Shown here: piece after piece, positions 12,401 to 23,867 of the stretch | How the letters are laid out: every line of letters starts with the position of its first letter | How positions within the stretch are numbered: position 1 is the first letter of the stretch | Origin: Combretum micranthum | Taxonomy: Eukaryota > Streptophyta > Magnoliopsida > Myrtales > Combretaceae | Direction: 5' to 3' | DNA length: 64,000 nucleotides | NCBI GenBank assembly: GCA_024138025.1 | Contig: JAMXBD010001442.1 | Coordinates: forward strand, 124,001 to 188,000 | Position numbers and translations under genes: made by a program | The notes under the pieces: generated by a model | The model's input: the letters and a program-made list of their open reading frames with translations, nothing else | The model's database searches: none | Told to the model about the DNA's origin: nothing

Positions 12401-12671
12401 TAAACTTAGCTAATACTTTACCTTATGTGTGTTGATGTTGGAGAGGACTTTTTTGTATAATTTTGGAGTATTTTTTAGAGCATTCTTGAGAGTGAATTGG
12501 GGGAGAAAAGGCCTGCAAATTTCATGTAGAATGGGTAGGGTTGCTTCTTGGGATGGGTTTTTATGTTACATGTAGAATTATGTAGAATTTTTGGTGTTTA
12601 GGGTATTTTGGTAATTTTGCTTGATTAATCGAGGGCATTTTGGTCTTTTTCTAGGTATAGAAAACTTCAAG
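9410..12671. other. AT-rich repeat-like DNA without genes
   Basis: No coding homology was seen. 9540-10330 resembles in style the minus-strand LTR of E2 (C/A-rich stretch, then a 'ctttaattttggagaa' leader and 'gggcttgggcttg' text near 10060-10110). 12240-12560 looks like the transcribed start of another minus-strand LTR. (TA)n and TATATACA arrays lie at 11990-12180. Probably fragments of old LTRs, but boundaries could not be fixed. Confidence 0.4.
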
Positions 12672-12676
12672 AGTTG

Positions 12677-14247
12677 TGTTGGTCCCGAAAAGAATAACCA
12701 AGAGGGGGGTGAATTGGTTATTTAATAAAATTTAACCTTTTTCAAATTCAACCAAATTCACTTCGCTTAGTTACTCAAATTAAATGGCTTCTAAAACTCT
12801 ATTTTAAATATATTGATAAATTTCGAATAATATCAGACAAGATCAAGTTTGCAAATAATTAAAAAATAATATGTTAATAAAAATTTATTTTGCTCCCAGT
12901 TACTCTCTGACTGATCTTCTGAGTTCAATGTTCAGTAGAACTTAAATTTCCAGTTACTCTCTGACTGGTCTTCTGAGTTTATAATGCAGCAAGAATAAAC
13001 AATAAAATATCACGAAATTAAAAAGATAAGGTAGAAAAGAGATTGCAAGATCGATTTATAAAGGTTCCGCCTCGAGCGTCAATCCTCTCTTCCAGCTCCA
13101 AGCCGGGGACCCGGTATTCCACACCGGTATGTTCCACTATTTCCAAAAGAAATGAGAATACAAGCTTGTTCTTCAACAAAGAACTTCAAACACCCTGCTC
13201 AGCCTATCTAGCTTCACTCAAGCTATTTACTGATCTACAGAGACTAAATGTAACTCTCACTTCTACACAACTCTCATTCAAGATATACAATGCTTTGAAA
13301 CAAAAGAATAAACGTTTCTAAAATTTCAGCTCAAGGAAAATTTCGAATGACAGTAATTTTGCAAGAGATTCTCTAAGGCTTTTGATTATTCTCGTCTTTT
13401 TCACACTTCTCTGTCTTCATGTCTTCGAGATATTTAAATTTAAAATTCTCCTTCTTCTTCGGTTGAAAACGGTTAGAGAATTCGAATTCAAAACAATTGG
13501 ATAGATGATAATCTCCAGTAGTTCCTGATTTTGTGCTTGATATACTTCTGTGATTATCCAAATCTTATCTTGCTGTTGATAACGTTGATGTTTATCCATA
13601 TCATTGTTTGACCATCTTGAAGATATACTTTCTCGTGAAATATCTTCTAAATCCCAAAAGAATAGGATAGAATCTTTCCTTCTTGATCTGACTGTCAAAC
13701 TTAATAACAAAACGAATTCTATAACATCATTGAATATAAACCCAAGCCATAATTAACAGACATAATCTGATCCTTGATTAATTTAATTTTTCTGTCATAA
13801 GCTTTTGAGTTTTTTTATACGTTGATTAAAAAAAAATCGAATCCCCTTGGATATAATAACCATCTTTGTGGAACATTTGAATGTATTACCCAAATACACT
13901 CAACTTTGGAGCTGGGTCTTCAAAATAATAAAATAATTTTGAAAGATTCGAACTGTGATCTTTTTGTGCAAATTCTGTTCTTGTTCCCAGTTTACCTTCT
14001 GAGTTACCTTTTGAGCAGTTTTGTTTAGTCGCTCAACCGTTTCACTCTCTGAGTTTCCTTCTAAATTCTATTTTGTCTCTGAACTACTTTCTGATTTATC
14101 TTTAAATTTTCATAACTTCTTGCTTATCTCTTGAAAACTCTTACTTCACTTATCACATTAAATGAGAGATTTCTGCATACTCAAAAATTCATTAGTAATA
14201 CTTAATCTTTTTGTTATCATCAAAACATCAAAAGAGAAATACTAACA
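12677..14247 (-). repeat. Solo SIRE-type copia LTR
   Basis: A 1571-bp LTR in minus orientation. It starts (minus) TGTTAGTATTTC...TTTTGATGATAACAAA at 14247 and ends ...GGGACCAACA at 12677. It is flanked by a perfect 5-bp duplication, AGTTG (12672-12676 and 14248-14252), with no internal region, so it is a solo LTR left by LTR-LTR recombination. The 'ccaagaggggggtgaattgg' end and the GC-rich block with 'ccagctccaagccgggg' (about 13090-13110) recur in the LTRs at 17687 and 49745. Reading frames inside (13043-13321, 13373-13710) are chance. Confidence 0.88.
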
Positions 14248-14252
14248 AGTTG

Positions 14253-14311
14253 GTAAGGTCAATCTAGTCTTTTCACTTATTAGATTTTTCTAGACTTTAG
14301 GGTTTTATTAA

Positions 14312-14349
<38 letters not shown>

Positions 14350-15600
14350 ATGATAAATGCATGCTCCCATGGGCTTTTGGCTTGATTCATCGGCCTTATG
14401 TTGATGGGCTTGGACTTAAGTCAATAGACTTGAATTTTCATGTGTTAGAATGGGCTTTGGATCATGGGCTTTTGAGCTTTAGAAGTGAGAAAAGGAATTG
14501 GATGATTAGCATTAGAATTTAAGTTTAGAAATTCTAATTTGAAGAAAAAATGACATCTCACTTGAATTGAGGGTTTTAGGAGCCTAAGAATTGATATTTG
14601 AAAATAAATATTTATTTTTAAATTTGTAAGGTTTAAACAATTAAAATTTCGGTTCAAATGGCTAAATCAATGATTTGGGAGTTTACACGATTGAATTTGA
14701 CAAACATAATTTAGTTTAATAATTATAAAGTATTGGATAAATTTGAATTTGTTGAAATAGGTGATTAAAGTAGTTTAATGGGTTAAATCGAGTATTTATG
14801 GTATTATAATTTCTATTTTCAATTAAATTCAATTACTATTTCAATTAGGTTAAAATATCTAATTATATCCTATAATTTGCACAAAAAAAAATTCCATTAG
14901 CTAAATCATTTAATATAATCTGTAAAATAAATTTATATTAAGTTTCAAAATTACTTTTATTTTCATACTAATCGTCTAATAATATCTAATTAAATTAAAT
15001 GAAAATTTAGAGTATTTCAATTTTTATTCAAAAATAAGATTTACTATATATTTCAAGATAAAATAGAGCAAGTGACATTTGAAAAACATCATAATTTATA
15101 AATCAAGTGTCATTTGCCTAAAACATGAATTTTCAAATGTGTTGAATAATACACATTTATATATATATATATATATATATTATAACATTTGTTTAGATTT
15201 TCTTTTGTAGTGTTTTCAAAAAATCCCTTGTGATATTATTGAAAAAATCCTCCCTTAATCTAAATTAATGAGTCAGTCAAAATAAATCTTTCAATCTTAA
15301 AATCGGTAGGAGACTTTTTAAATAATTCCATAAGATTTTTTGTAATGATACTACCAAAAAAAAGTCTAATAAAATATTACAATATATAGACATATATTAT
15401 TCAACAAGTTAAAAAATTTAAGATTAATACATATTTACCGTTCCTAAATAAAAAAATTACTAATTTACAAATCACGATTGTTAATCGCGATATCAAGTTT
15501 TAATATCATATCTATATCGTGATTAATAAACGCAATATATTATTTTCCTAAGATATCGCATTTTAATACCTCAATATGCATCGATAGTACAGTTCCTCTC
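14253..15600. other. AT-rich noncoding stretch with microsatellites
   Basis: Contains (TG)n at 14314-14348, which gives a meaningless Cys-Val ORF, and (TA)n at about 15157-15181. A small inverted repeat at about 15486-15530 (aatcgcgatat / atatcgtgatt) may be a foldback remnant. No gene seen. Confidence 0.5.
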
Positions 15601-15647
15601 ATGTTCTTTCATGAAATCCAATTCTTCTCTTTTTCACACTCTCTCCT

Positions 15648-17395
15648 TTGACCATCCTATCTCTCACTCTTTTTCTCCTTTGTCTTCCCTCTAGCCTTTC
15701 TTTCTTCCCTTCTCTTTCTTGTATCTCACTCTCTCTAGCCTCTCAAGAATCTGGGCAAAGTTCTAAACAAACCAAAGGAACAAAGAACAAAGAAAAATCT
15801 AAGAAACAATCGTCTCATGGTTCTGACCCAGAACCTATTTCAGAGCTTTTAAAGGAACTAAACAACAAGAAATCTTCCAAAGATTCTTCAAAGAAAAGGA
15901 AAGACATTCCATTGACTTCTGCTTAACAACCTCCGTCTTCAAAGAAAAGGAAAACACAAGCTTGAGAGGTAATGCTTTCTATACGGAAGGTAAAAATCCA
16001 TGACTGCTCCTTCGTAGATTTTGGATATTTTAAAAAGCATGGATTTTATTGGAAAGAGTGGTTGGATAATGTAGGCTATAGAAAGATGTGCAATCTTACT
16101 AGAGATGTTGTTGGAGAAATGGTTGAAGAGTTTTACAGAAATTTAGTTTATGTTGACGATAGGAGTTTAAATTCACGAGTTCAAGGAGTTAGTTTAATCA
16201 TAACTCATGATGATTTGATTAAGTGTTTAGGTTTGAAGGATTGTCACGATGACAATCTGTATGTCTCGATGAGAATAAATGATTTGTTTCTAAAAATAAA
16301 TGGAAACATAGGACAGTTTCTAATGATGATGTGTTTGTACATAAGTTTGAGTTAGTAGTTAGAATGCTTCACAAAATTTTACAAGAATGTATACTTCCTC
16401 GTAAAGGAAGTTCTACAACAATGACTAAAGACGATGGATTGGTCATTTTGGCTATGATGAAAAAAATAAAAATAGATTTGGCGAAGAGAATTTTAAAAAG
16501 AATGTGGAAAGAACAAGAGTTTAGGATATATGGAAATGTGCTTATGAAACTTTTCAAGTTTAAAGGCATTCCATTTCCTAAAAGAGTACAGTTCCCTATA
16601 CATTTGAAAAGGATTGGAGAGAAAAGCATACATCATATGCAAATTCGTCCATATAAGAAATTTTGGCATGCAATTGATGGTGCAATTTATTTGCACAAGA
16701 ATCATAGGAAGAATATTGACTGGGAAAAGGTTAAGGAAACAATTGAGAGGGAGATAGAAACTACTCCAGAAGTCTCTTCTGAAAAAGAACTCAATCAAGG
16801 AATACATAGATCTGGAAAGGAACCCATGAAAAGGAAAATGAAGAAAAGATTTACTCCTATGACTGGTGGGAAGTTTCATATTTCTGAAAATGTACATATG
16901 AATACTTCTTTAGATAGCGAAGATTCTGTTATTCTGAGTTGATGAAGGACCAAGTGAGCCATCTTCTATTCAAGGAAGAAGTAGTCTGAAAAATGTTGGA
17001 ATCATTCAAGCTGGACATCAAACAGTTTATTTCTTCGGAGATTAAAACACAGCTTGCTACAAAAATCAAACATATCCTTCTCATCTAAATTGTCCCTAAA
17101 ATCTGCTCATTCCTTTTTTCATTCTTCACCACTAGAGCAGGAAAAAATTCCAGAAGTTGTCACTACTAACAGTTCCACTGCTAGTGGTGTTCTTTGTTTC
17201 GACCTCCTCATGAACCTACTCCTTGAATATGAGTAGTGTTCCCTTCATTCCTCTTGATGTTCTTCAGCATCCTCAACATTATTTGCCTCAAACTCCACCA
17301 CAAAATCATGCTGAAACATCGGTTCCTCTCTCTGGTTATCGTAGGCGACAGAAGACTAAAGCTCAGAAATCCACAGTTCCAATTAAGAAGCCATA
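15648..17395 (+). pseudogene. Env-like / 'putative plant transposon protein' ORF, frameshifted
   Basis: Third ORF of SIRE-type elements; function unproven, sometimes proposed to be envelope-like. A first frame (15648-15926) has a hydrophobic start and a Lys/Ser-rich region (KKQSSHGSDPEPISELLKEL). The conserved domain then runs in two frames. 15972-16319 contains FGYFKKHGFYWKEW, VGEMVEEFYRNL and DDLIKCLGLKD. 16331-16942 contains ILPRKGSSTTMTKDDGLVIL and YGNVLMKLFKFKGIPFP, followed by a charged tail. This is the pattern of the plant-specific domain named Transposase_32 in Pfam. A frameshift lies near 16320-16331 and a TAA near 15924. The Pro/Ser-rich C-terminal part continues in broken frames to about 17395. 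The domain call rests on pattern recognition, not a search. Confidence 0.65.
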
Positions 17396-17672
17396 ATATG
17401 TTCTGTGTTTAAAATTTTATTTGTTGTGAAGACCTAGTTTTGTTTTGTTTCTCAGACTTATGAATATTTTTCTGTTATTGACAATTTGTTTCATTTTTTT
17501 ATATTTTGCTGATAACAAAAAGGGGGAGATAAATGTGTGATGTTTGGAATGTGTGATGGTTTGAATGGATTGAAATGACATGGTTTGAATGGATTGAAAT
17601 GGCTGATAGTCTGCGTATGGCATGTTGAATGTAATGTTTATTATTGTTTTAAAAAATTGTTTTGTTATCACA

Positions 17673-17686
17673 AAAAAGGGGGAGAA
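17673..17686 (+). promoter_or_regulatory. Polypurine tract of SIRE-type element
   Basis: AAAAAAGGGGGAGAA directly abuts the LTR start TGTTGATTATC at 17687. A second similar tract, aaaaagggggagat, lies about 155 nt upstream (17517-17530), with a 24-bp tandem duplication ('atggtttgaatggattgaaa') in between. Repeated purine tracts before the LTR are a feature of SIRE-type elements. Confidence 0.8.
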
Positions 17687-19414
17687 TGTTGATTATCTAT
17701 TATCTAAAATTTTGATGATAACAAAATGCTCAAGGAATTAACTATTCTATTAGTGTGCAAAATTATATACAGAACTTTTCACAGAATATTGATAAATAAA
17801 TATATGAGTTAAATGATTTTGAATTTTGGATGTTTTGGTTCTAAACAAGCTTTAAAAAAGTCTTACAGAGTTTGTTACAAGATAAGGAACACAGAATGTT
17901 TTCCAGAAATTTGGTAAAGGGATAAAGATTTTCCAGAAACATAGAAGTTTTTATAGAATCTTTACAAGAACTTTGAGCAAGCATTTATGGGTTAGGAATA
18001 TTTATTGTTCATCTTCTTTAATAAAACATATAGTATTTCATATCAGTACAATCACGTTTTTGAAGGCCTAGCTTCGAGATAATAAGTATATTTGGGTAAT
18101 ATACTTATTTGATTCCACAAAAGTCGGATTATATCCTAGGGGATTTAAATAATTTTCAATTTCTCTCTCATCATGTTTTCTTTAAAAGCAAAAGTTACGG
18201 GATTTATTTCAAGACAAATTTTTTAACATTCTTTTTAAATATAAGAACGAATTTTTCTATTTTTTTTTTAACATGGAAATTGATATGGAAATCAGAATAA
18301 GAAAAACGTTATCTTTAAATAAGATAACATATGAAGATCACGATGGAGATCGAGATTTTAGCAATACGTATTTTCAAAAGATCTATCTTTGAGCTGAATA
18401 ATGTCATGAAGATTTTTTCAAACAGAAACAAACAAGAGTATGATGAATCACGAAGATCAAGAAAATCTTATCCTCATTCCAAGTGCATTCAAAACAGATT
18501 ATGATCACGACTGGAAGAAAAATATCCATAACGATCTTCAAGGCTTATCCACAGTTGACTGATTTGAATTGTTCAGGACATACGCTTACAAAGATCAAGA
18601 TAAGTTTATCCATTTAGTTACTGTCTCTTTCTATTTAAATTTAATTCACAAGAACAAGCAAAAGCGTCAATCATCAAACCGTTGGAAGAAGTTGAATGAT
18701 ATTCATGTTTCAAATCAAGATAGAGTTCAAAAGATTTTCATACCGAGATTCTTGGGATTGCATTCTTATCTTTTGAACGTTAAATGAAGTATGATATAAC
18801 TTAAGGAAGATAGAGAAAAGAAATATCAGTTATCTTTTACGCAGCATAAAAAAATTGTCTAGTTTCTATCAAAAGAAAAGAACCAGAAGCTTATACAGAA
18901 AAAAGTCCAAAAGTTTCATTGAATAGATATTTTTTAAAACTTTTACTTTGACAAGCTGATCATTTTGCAATCTTTCTTTTGCTTTTTGTTTCTGAAAATT
19001 TATTCTCCTTTTGTAATTGAAGGAATGTGATGTTACCTTCTTAAATGGTAGTTCAATTACAAGTTTAAACTCTATAGATCGGTTGTAGCTAGAAGATAGC
19101 TGTGAGAATAGAGCAGAGAGAATTGTATAATCTTGTAAATTGAAATTTATTGGATATAGTGGAACAAAACTTGTAGGATAATGGGAACCCCGGCTTGGAG
19201 CTGGAAGAGTGGACTGACCCATAACGCGGAACCACTATCAATCATTACCTGATCTTCTTCTCTCTATCTTTTAAATTTATGCAATTTATTTTCATATTTG
19301 TTATATTGATATATTGTTCTCGTTTTTCAAATTAGAAAGGGTATTAATTTTTAAAGGCAAGAATTCGTAATAATCAATTCAACCCCCCTTCTTGATTATT
19401 ATTTAGGACCAACA
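17687..19414 (+). repeat. 3' LTR of SIRE-type element
   Basis: Starts TGTTGATTATCTATTATC with TTTTGATGATAACAAA soon after, and ends ...TTTAGGACCAACA at 19414; length 1728 bp. The near-3' block 'aaccccggcttggagctgga' (19189-19208) is shared, reverse-complemented, with the solo LTRs at 12677 and 49745. The small frames at 18109, 18569 and 18869 are chance ORFs. Confidence 0.85.
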
Positions 19415-21029
19415 ATTATTTTCTAAATTTTTAACTAACATTGTTTTACTCAAGAAATTTGGTTGGACAACAAAAACTTGAGCATGGATAAAATATGAGC
19501 TATATATCTATGAAAAAGGCATTTCTCAACTATATAGATAACTAAGTATTTATCAAAGCAATTTTTGGATGGTTTAATGTTTGAAATAAAATGCTTTTGG
19601 GATGGGAAAATTCATGTTGAATCTGATCACCACTGTTTCGGAGCCTAAATGACCTAGTTTGATGAAAATAGTTTTAGAATTGGATAGATCTTTTCGAATA
19701 GGTAGAAATTGGTATATTATATGCGCAATTCTGAGTTAAAATGACAAAGTTATGGCCATTTTAAATTAGAATCATCTTTTACACGAACTTTGACGTTCTT
19801 ATGACATAGTTTTGACAAATTTCAAGAAGTTATCAAGAAATACTCATTTTGGGTATTTTCCTTGACTAGGTGATTCGAGGAAGAATACCCTACCCCGAGG
19901 ATTATTTCAACTAAGTGGATTGATTAAACGATTCACCCATTTAGAAGAAGTGTCGACATAGCAACGTAAGTTTATTTCCTTAAAAAGCTTTACTTGATTG
20001 TGCTTGTAGTTTAGTCGCATTAGAACTAAGGAAAGATAAATTGATATGTATGTGAAAATTGTTGAAAAGATTCTAAGAATATCGAGACGAGAATTATTGT
20101 AAGTAATTGTTTGTTTTAGTATAGTACTTAATATGTATGAAATTTTATGATCACCATAAAATTGCTAATAATGATGCTATGATCTTAAATAAATTGATTC
20201 ATGCATATCACGTATTGAGTCACATTGCATGAGGTTATTATCCTTGGCTGAAAAGGATAATAGTACGGTCGAAAGCAACACTTGGCGGCTATGATCGAAA
20301 GCTATTGCTTGGCAACATGGAATCAAACCAATGCTTAGCGAAAATCCGGAGGCATGGCTCAACCCAAGTAGACTTATATGCTTGGTGGTAATGATTGAAA
20401 GCATAACTTAACTAAAACTACTCATTTTGAGATTACACATCACCAAACTCCGAATGGAGGGCGTAAATCCATTCAACATATAGTTCCTAAAAAACTATAT
20501 GCCTTGTTTACCCACGTGTATGTTGCATTTCACTTGATTGCTTAAATAACTTGTTTGAATTTTACTACACAAGAAATTTACTTATGGAAATAATTCTCAT
20601 TAAGCCTATTAGCTTATACCTCTATAGATATCTTTTGCAGTTTACCTATATGTGGTTGAGATCACGAGGACCTTGCAGCCAAGTATTATCCATTTTGGTT
20701 AAGGAATTTTTAGATGAAGTTTAGTGTTAGATAAGATGTGAACTTCATAGAAAATTTCTTGTAATAGATTATAGTTATTTTAGGAGGGGAATGCCCCTAA
20801 GACTTGTAAGACAATTATTATGAATGAATGAATATTATGAATCCTCTTTCCTTAAATTGTTATTGTATCTTCTTAAGCTTCATAATTCCATGAATGGTCC
20901 TCTAAATTTGTAAGAGTATGCCTTACACTTAATACCGAAGCTTATGGAAATAACTAAGGTTGTCATATTTAAACTTTAATATTGAGTGTGGCGGACTGTT
21001 ACATTTAGGGTACCCCTTGAGGCGTGACA
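19415..21029 (+). repeat. 3' part of a long Ty3/gypsy LTR (LTR-C)
   Basis: Same family as solo LTRs A and B. Shared blocks are 'gaattggatagatcttttcg' (about 19677), 'gttatggccatttta', 'ttcatgcatatcacgta' (20199), 'gaatggagggcgtaaatcc' (20452), and the 3' end 'gggtaccccttgaggcgtga'. It ends in ...GTGACA at 21029, where copia RT coding begins at once. The 5' part is missing, replaced on the left by the SIRE LTR. It therefore inserted into the copia element and was later truncated or interrupted. Confidence 0.78.
20452..20501 (+). promoter_or_regulatory. Tandem hairpin pair in LTR-C
   Basis: Stem 1 is gaatgga (20452-20458) with tccattc (20468-20474). After a 2-nt spacer, stem 2 is catatagtt (20477-20485) with aactatatg (20493-20501). 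All pairs are Watson-Crick. It lies 528 nt from the LTR 3' end. Confidence 0.6.
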
Positions 21030-21486
21030 CGTTTTCCCTTGTTGCTAAATTAGGCATTGTACAGATAGTGTTGGCTATTGGTAGTGCCAAAGGGTGGCTA
21101 TTACATCAAGTGGACATAAATAATGCATTCCTTCATGGTTCTTCACATGAAGAAATATATATAAATATATACATGCAACCTCCACAAAGGTACTGTAAGG
21201 TATCTCTTAATTGGGTTTATAAGCTAGAAAGGTCATTATATGGCCTTAAACAAGCCTTAAGACAATGAAAATATGAGTTAACTCAATTTTTGTTGAACAA
21301 AGGTTTTGAACTATCTAAGAACAATTATTCTCTTTCCATTAAAGTTGATTCTTGTGGATTTCATGTGGCACTTGTATATGTTGATGACTAGAACAAATGA
21401 GTAGGCTCTTGTTGAATGAAGAATGATTTAGATTCTATTTTCACCATAAAAGATTTAGGTGAAGCTCATTTTTTTTTCTTGCACTT
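21030..21486 (+). pseudogene. Copia reverse transcriptase, N-terminal and palm part, broken
   Basis: Reads FSLVAKLG, HQVDINNAFLHG and LERSLYGLKQALRQ, the classic copia RT blocks, then LVYVDD at about 21375-21392 immediately followed by a stop. An in-frame TGA follows ALRQ. IFTIKDLGEAHF at about 21435-21470 is the next block before the insertion breakpoint. The start of RT and all upstream domains are absent. Not functional. Confidence 0.85.
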
Positions 21487-22762
21487 TGGTGGGTGTCGAA
21501 TCCAACAAAAATAAATAACCTACTCTAAGATTGGTAAACAGTGGTGAGCAGGATCGTCTCCACAGGGACTGGTAAAAATTCCTAAGTTTCTATCGGGGGT
21601 TGAGAAGAGAAAAAGAAAATAAAATTGGGGGGTTTTGAAATCAAGCAAATAAAATAAACCTATTTCTATTTAAAGAGATTTATATATTTAAAAGATTATC
21701 TAGCCTAGGTTTCATTACAACTCAATTCTCAGGATTGATCATAGACTCAAATATTATTATTCCTACTTTGAATAGGTTAGTTATAAATTCCAATAAGCAT
21801 TGAAATTCAATTTCTCCTTAGATATTAAATAATCAAGATAAGATCTTTGATTATTCCTAATCGAATAGATAACCCTAAATAAGCTCTTAAGGTTTAATCC
21901 ATCAATTGCATTAAGAAAAGAGAAACCTAACCCTAATCAACAATCTCATAGAGCATGGATCATTTAAATTAGATTATATTTCATCACAACATCAAATAAC
22001 CATCTATTTTATGACTATCTTGTTGTTTCATCACCTATATTAGATTACTCATACAATTACGGATATGAGTTCTAATTGATTGATTATTGTTCAATCATCC
22101 TACAATCGGATCCAAAGTTATAAGAGATAATCAAGCAATAATAACAATAGAATCAGATGAAATACAAATATGCAAAGATGAAAATAATAGAAATCAAACC
22201 CAATTAGGTCTCACAATCCATCTTGAATTGAGTTGCAATAATCCCTTGGCTAGATTAAGAGATTAGTTGTTCATGATTCAAGAAAAGCAATCTTTAGGGT
22301 TCTTGAAAGTATAAAGAATGAATGATCCAATAATGAATAATGAATGAATCCTCTTTTCTCTCTCCTCCTTCTTATATATATGAGATAAACATCAAATATA
22401 AAGAGTGTTTTTCGCATGAAAGATGGCTGGAGGCATGTCGCAACAAGGCTGGCAGCTATTATTCGCGAAACAAATGGTGCAGTCTTGATGGCCGGCTCCA
22501 TGGCCGGCGGCCATGACTCTTCTGGCCGATTTTCTTCATTTCACAGAGGCTCCATGGTGGCGGCCATCTTCTCATAGCTGGCGGCCATCAGGCTTCTGGT
22601 CATTTTCTCCATGCTTTATTCATCTAAGTCTTTCCTTTAGCTTTATAAACCTGAAACACAACATTAACTTGATTAAGTATCAATTCCTCATGATTTCTAT
22701 AAGATTAATAACAAGTTTATCAAGTTTTATCCATTATAGATTGAGTAAATTATATCTCAACA
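21487..22762 (-). repeat. 1276-bp insert with TG/CA ends, probable solo LTR
   Basis: Flanked by a perfect CACTT duplication (21482-21486 and 22763-22767). Read on the minus strand it starts TGTTGAGATATAATTTACTC and ends ...TTCGACACCCACCA. The block complementary to 'gagcaggatcgtctccacag' (about 21547-21566) is of a kind often seen near the 3' end of plant gypsy LTRs. There is no coding capacity. A GC-richer patch with repeated 'ggcggccat' lies at 22420-22620. It splits copia RT between the block ending AHFF and the block starting LEICRDN. It could also be a TRIM or LARD element, but no internal direct terminal repeats were noticed. Confidence 0.7.
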
Positions 22763-23612
22763 CACTTGAAATTTGTAGAGATAACACTAGTATTTATGTT
22801 CATCAGCATAAATTCATCTTAGATATTTTAGCCGATGCTAGTATGACTAGTTGTAAACCAATCCCTACTCCCCTTCCATTTAATTTGAAGCTGGACAACA
22901 CTTAAGATGAGTTATTGTCTGATCCTTCTCATTATCATCGCATGATTGGGCACTTGTTGCTCTTGAATATATCACATCTAAATTTATCTTTTTTTTTTAA
23001 CAGGTTAAGTCAATTTGTTTCAGCTCCTTAGACATCTCATTTTGTAACTATAATGAACTTGTTGCATTATGTGAAATCGATTGTCTCTCTTGGCTTGCAT
23101 TTTCCAACCAATAATTCATTACAGCTTATGGGTTTTGCTGATTCAGATTGGGCTTCTTGCTTTGTTGATCGCAAGTCAGTGATTGGTTTTTAAATCATGC
23201 TTGGCTCTATTTTTGTTTCTTGGAAATCCAAAAAGCAAACAATGGTTTCCACATCTTATGCTGAAGCTGAGTATAGAAGTTTAACTTCTACAACTACATA
23301 AATGCTTTGGGTTTCATCTATGCTTAAGGATCTTTTTAGTTGATGATCATTTCCTTATTTCTTTATTTTGTGATAACAAGTTTTCCATTACGATTGAAAA
23401 CAATCTTTGCCAACACTGACAAACGAAACATATAAAGTTGACATGCATTTTCCTTGTGACCAAATTTGTAAAAGATTCTTGCATTTGTCGTATGTTGCTT
23501 CTCATCTTCAACCTACTAACTTATTCACTAAAGTACTTTCAGAACATCATATGGTTTTTCTTTATTCCAAGTTAATTCTTCTTCAAGATCCAACTTTAAA
23601 AGGGGGAAGGTA
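22763..23612 (+). pseudogene. Copia RT C-terminus and RNase H, broken
   Basis: Continues from the insertion with LEICRDNTSIYVHQHKFILD, TPLPFNLKL, then ADSDWASC (23140), DRKSV, SWKSKKQTMVSTS and AEAEYRSLTS. These are the copia connection and RNase H blocks, including the catalytic Asp and Glu. The C-terminal part KVDMHFPCDQICKRFLHLS and TNLFTKVLSEHH ends with TLKGG at 23607. At least six in-frame stops or frame changes occur (for example after KLDNT, after IGF and after STTT). Confidence 0.85.
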
Positions 23613-23624
23613 AAAGGGAGGGGA
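23601..23624 (+). promoter_or_regulatory. Polypurine tract of copia element
   Basis: The purine run agggggaaggtaaaagggag then gggga abuts the LTR start TGTTGGGGTTG at 23625. Confidence 0.8.
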
Positions 23625-23867
23625 TGTTGGGGTTGTTAGATATATAGTTGTTTATTTATTTAGTTTATTAAATTTTTTAATAAAGTCTATTAGTTGTTAG
23701 TAGTACTCTATTATGTTTGATGGATTCTGTTAGTGTATGGATATAAATAGCTTTTCACTTTTGTATAGTAATAGAAGAACAGTATTGCTTTTTTTTTTTT
23801 TTTTTATTTTCTCTCTGTATCATTATTATACTTATTCTTCTTCTTTTCTTTGTAATAGGGTTTCACA
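23625..23867 (+). repeat. Short 3' LTR of copia element
   Basis: Starts TGTTGGGGTTGTTAG next to the polypurine tract. It contains a TATA-like 'tatggatataaata' (about 23737-23750) and a T-rich leader with an 18-19 nt T run (about 23789-23807), and probably ends at '..gggtttcaca'. About 243 bp; the 3' boundary is uncertain by a few bases. Confidence 0.6.

Larger units (their letters stand above)
15601..19414 (+). mobile_element. 3' end of a SIRE-type Ty1/copia element
   Basis: An env-like ORF region, then a polypurine tract and a 1728-bp LTR, in the order known for SIRE-type copia elements where an extra ORF follows pol. Pol, gag and the 5' LTR are absent; the 5' truncation lies near 15600. 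Confidence 0.75.
21030..23867 (+). mobile_element. 3' half of an Ale/Retrofit-like Ty1/copia element, interrupted
   Basis: Copia RT, RNase H, polypurine tract and a short 3' LTR in plus orientation. The 5' side is cut by gypsy LTR-C at 21029. The RT is split by a 1276-bp insert (21487-22762) with target duplication CACTT. The lineage call rests on the short LTR and motif style. Confidence 0.8.

Noticed and set aside
13043..13321. 92-codon frame; a similar frame at 49830-50036
   Set aside because: Both are antisense readings through the GC-richer block of SIRE-type LTRs; they do not align as proteins beyond that block.
14314..14348. Cys-Val repeat ORF
   Set aside because: Translation of a (TG)n microsatellite.
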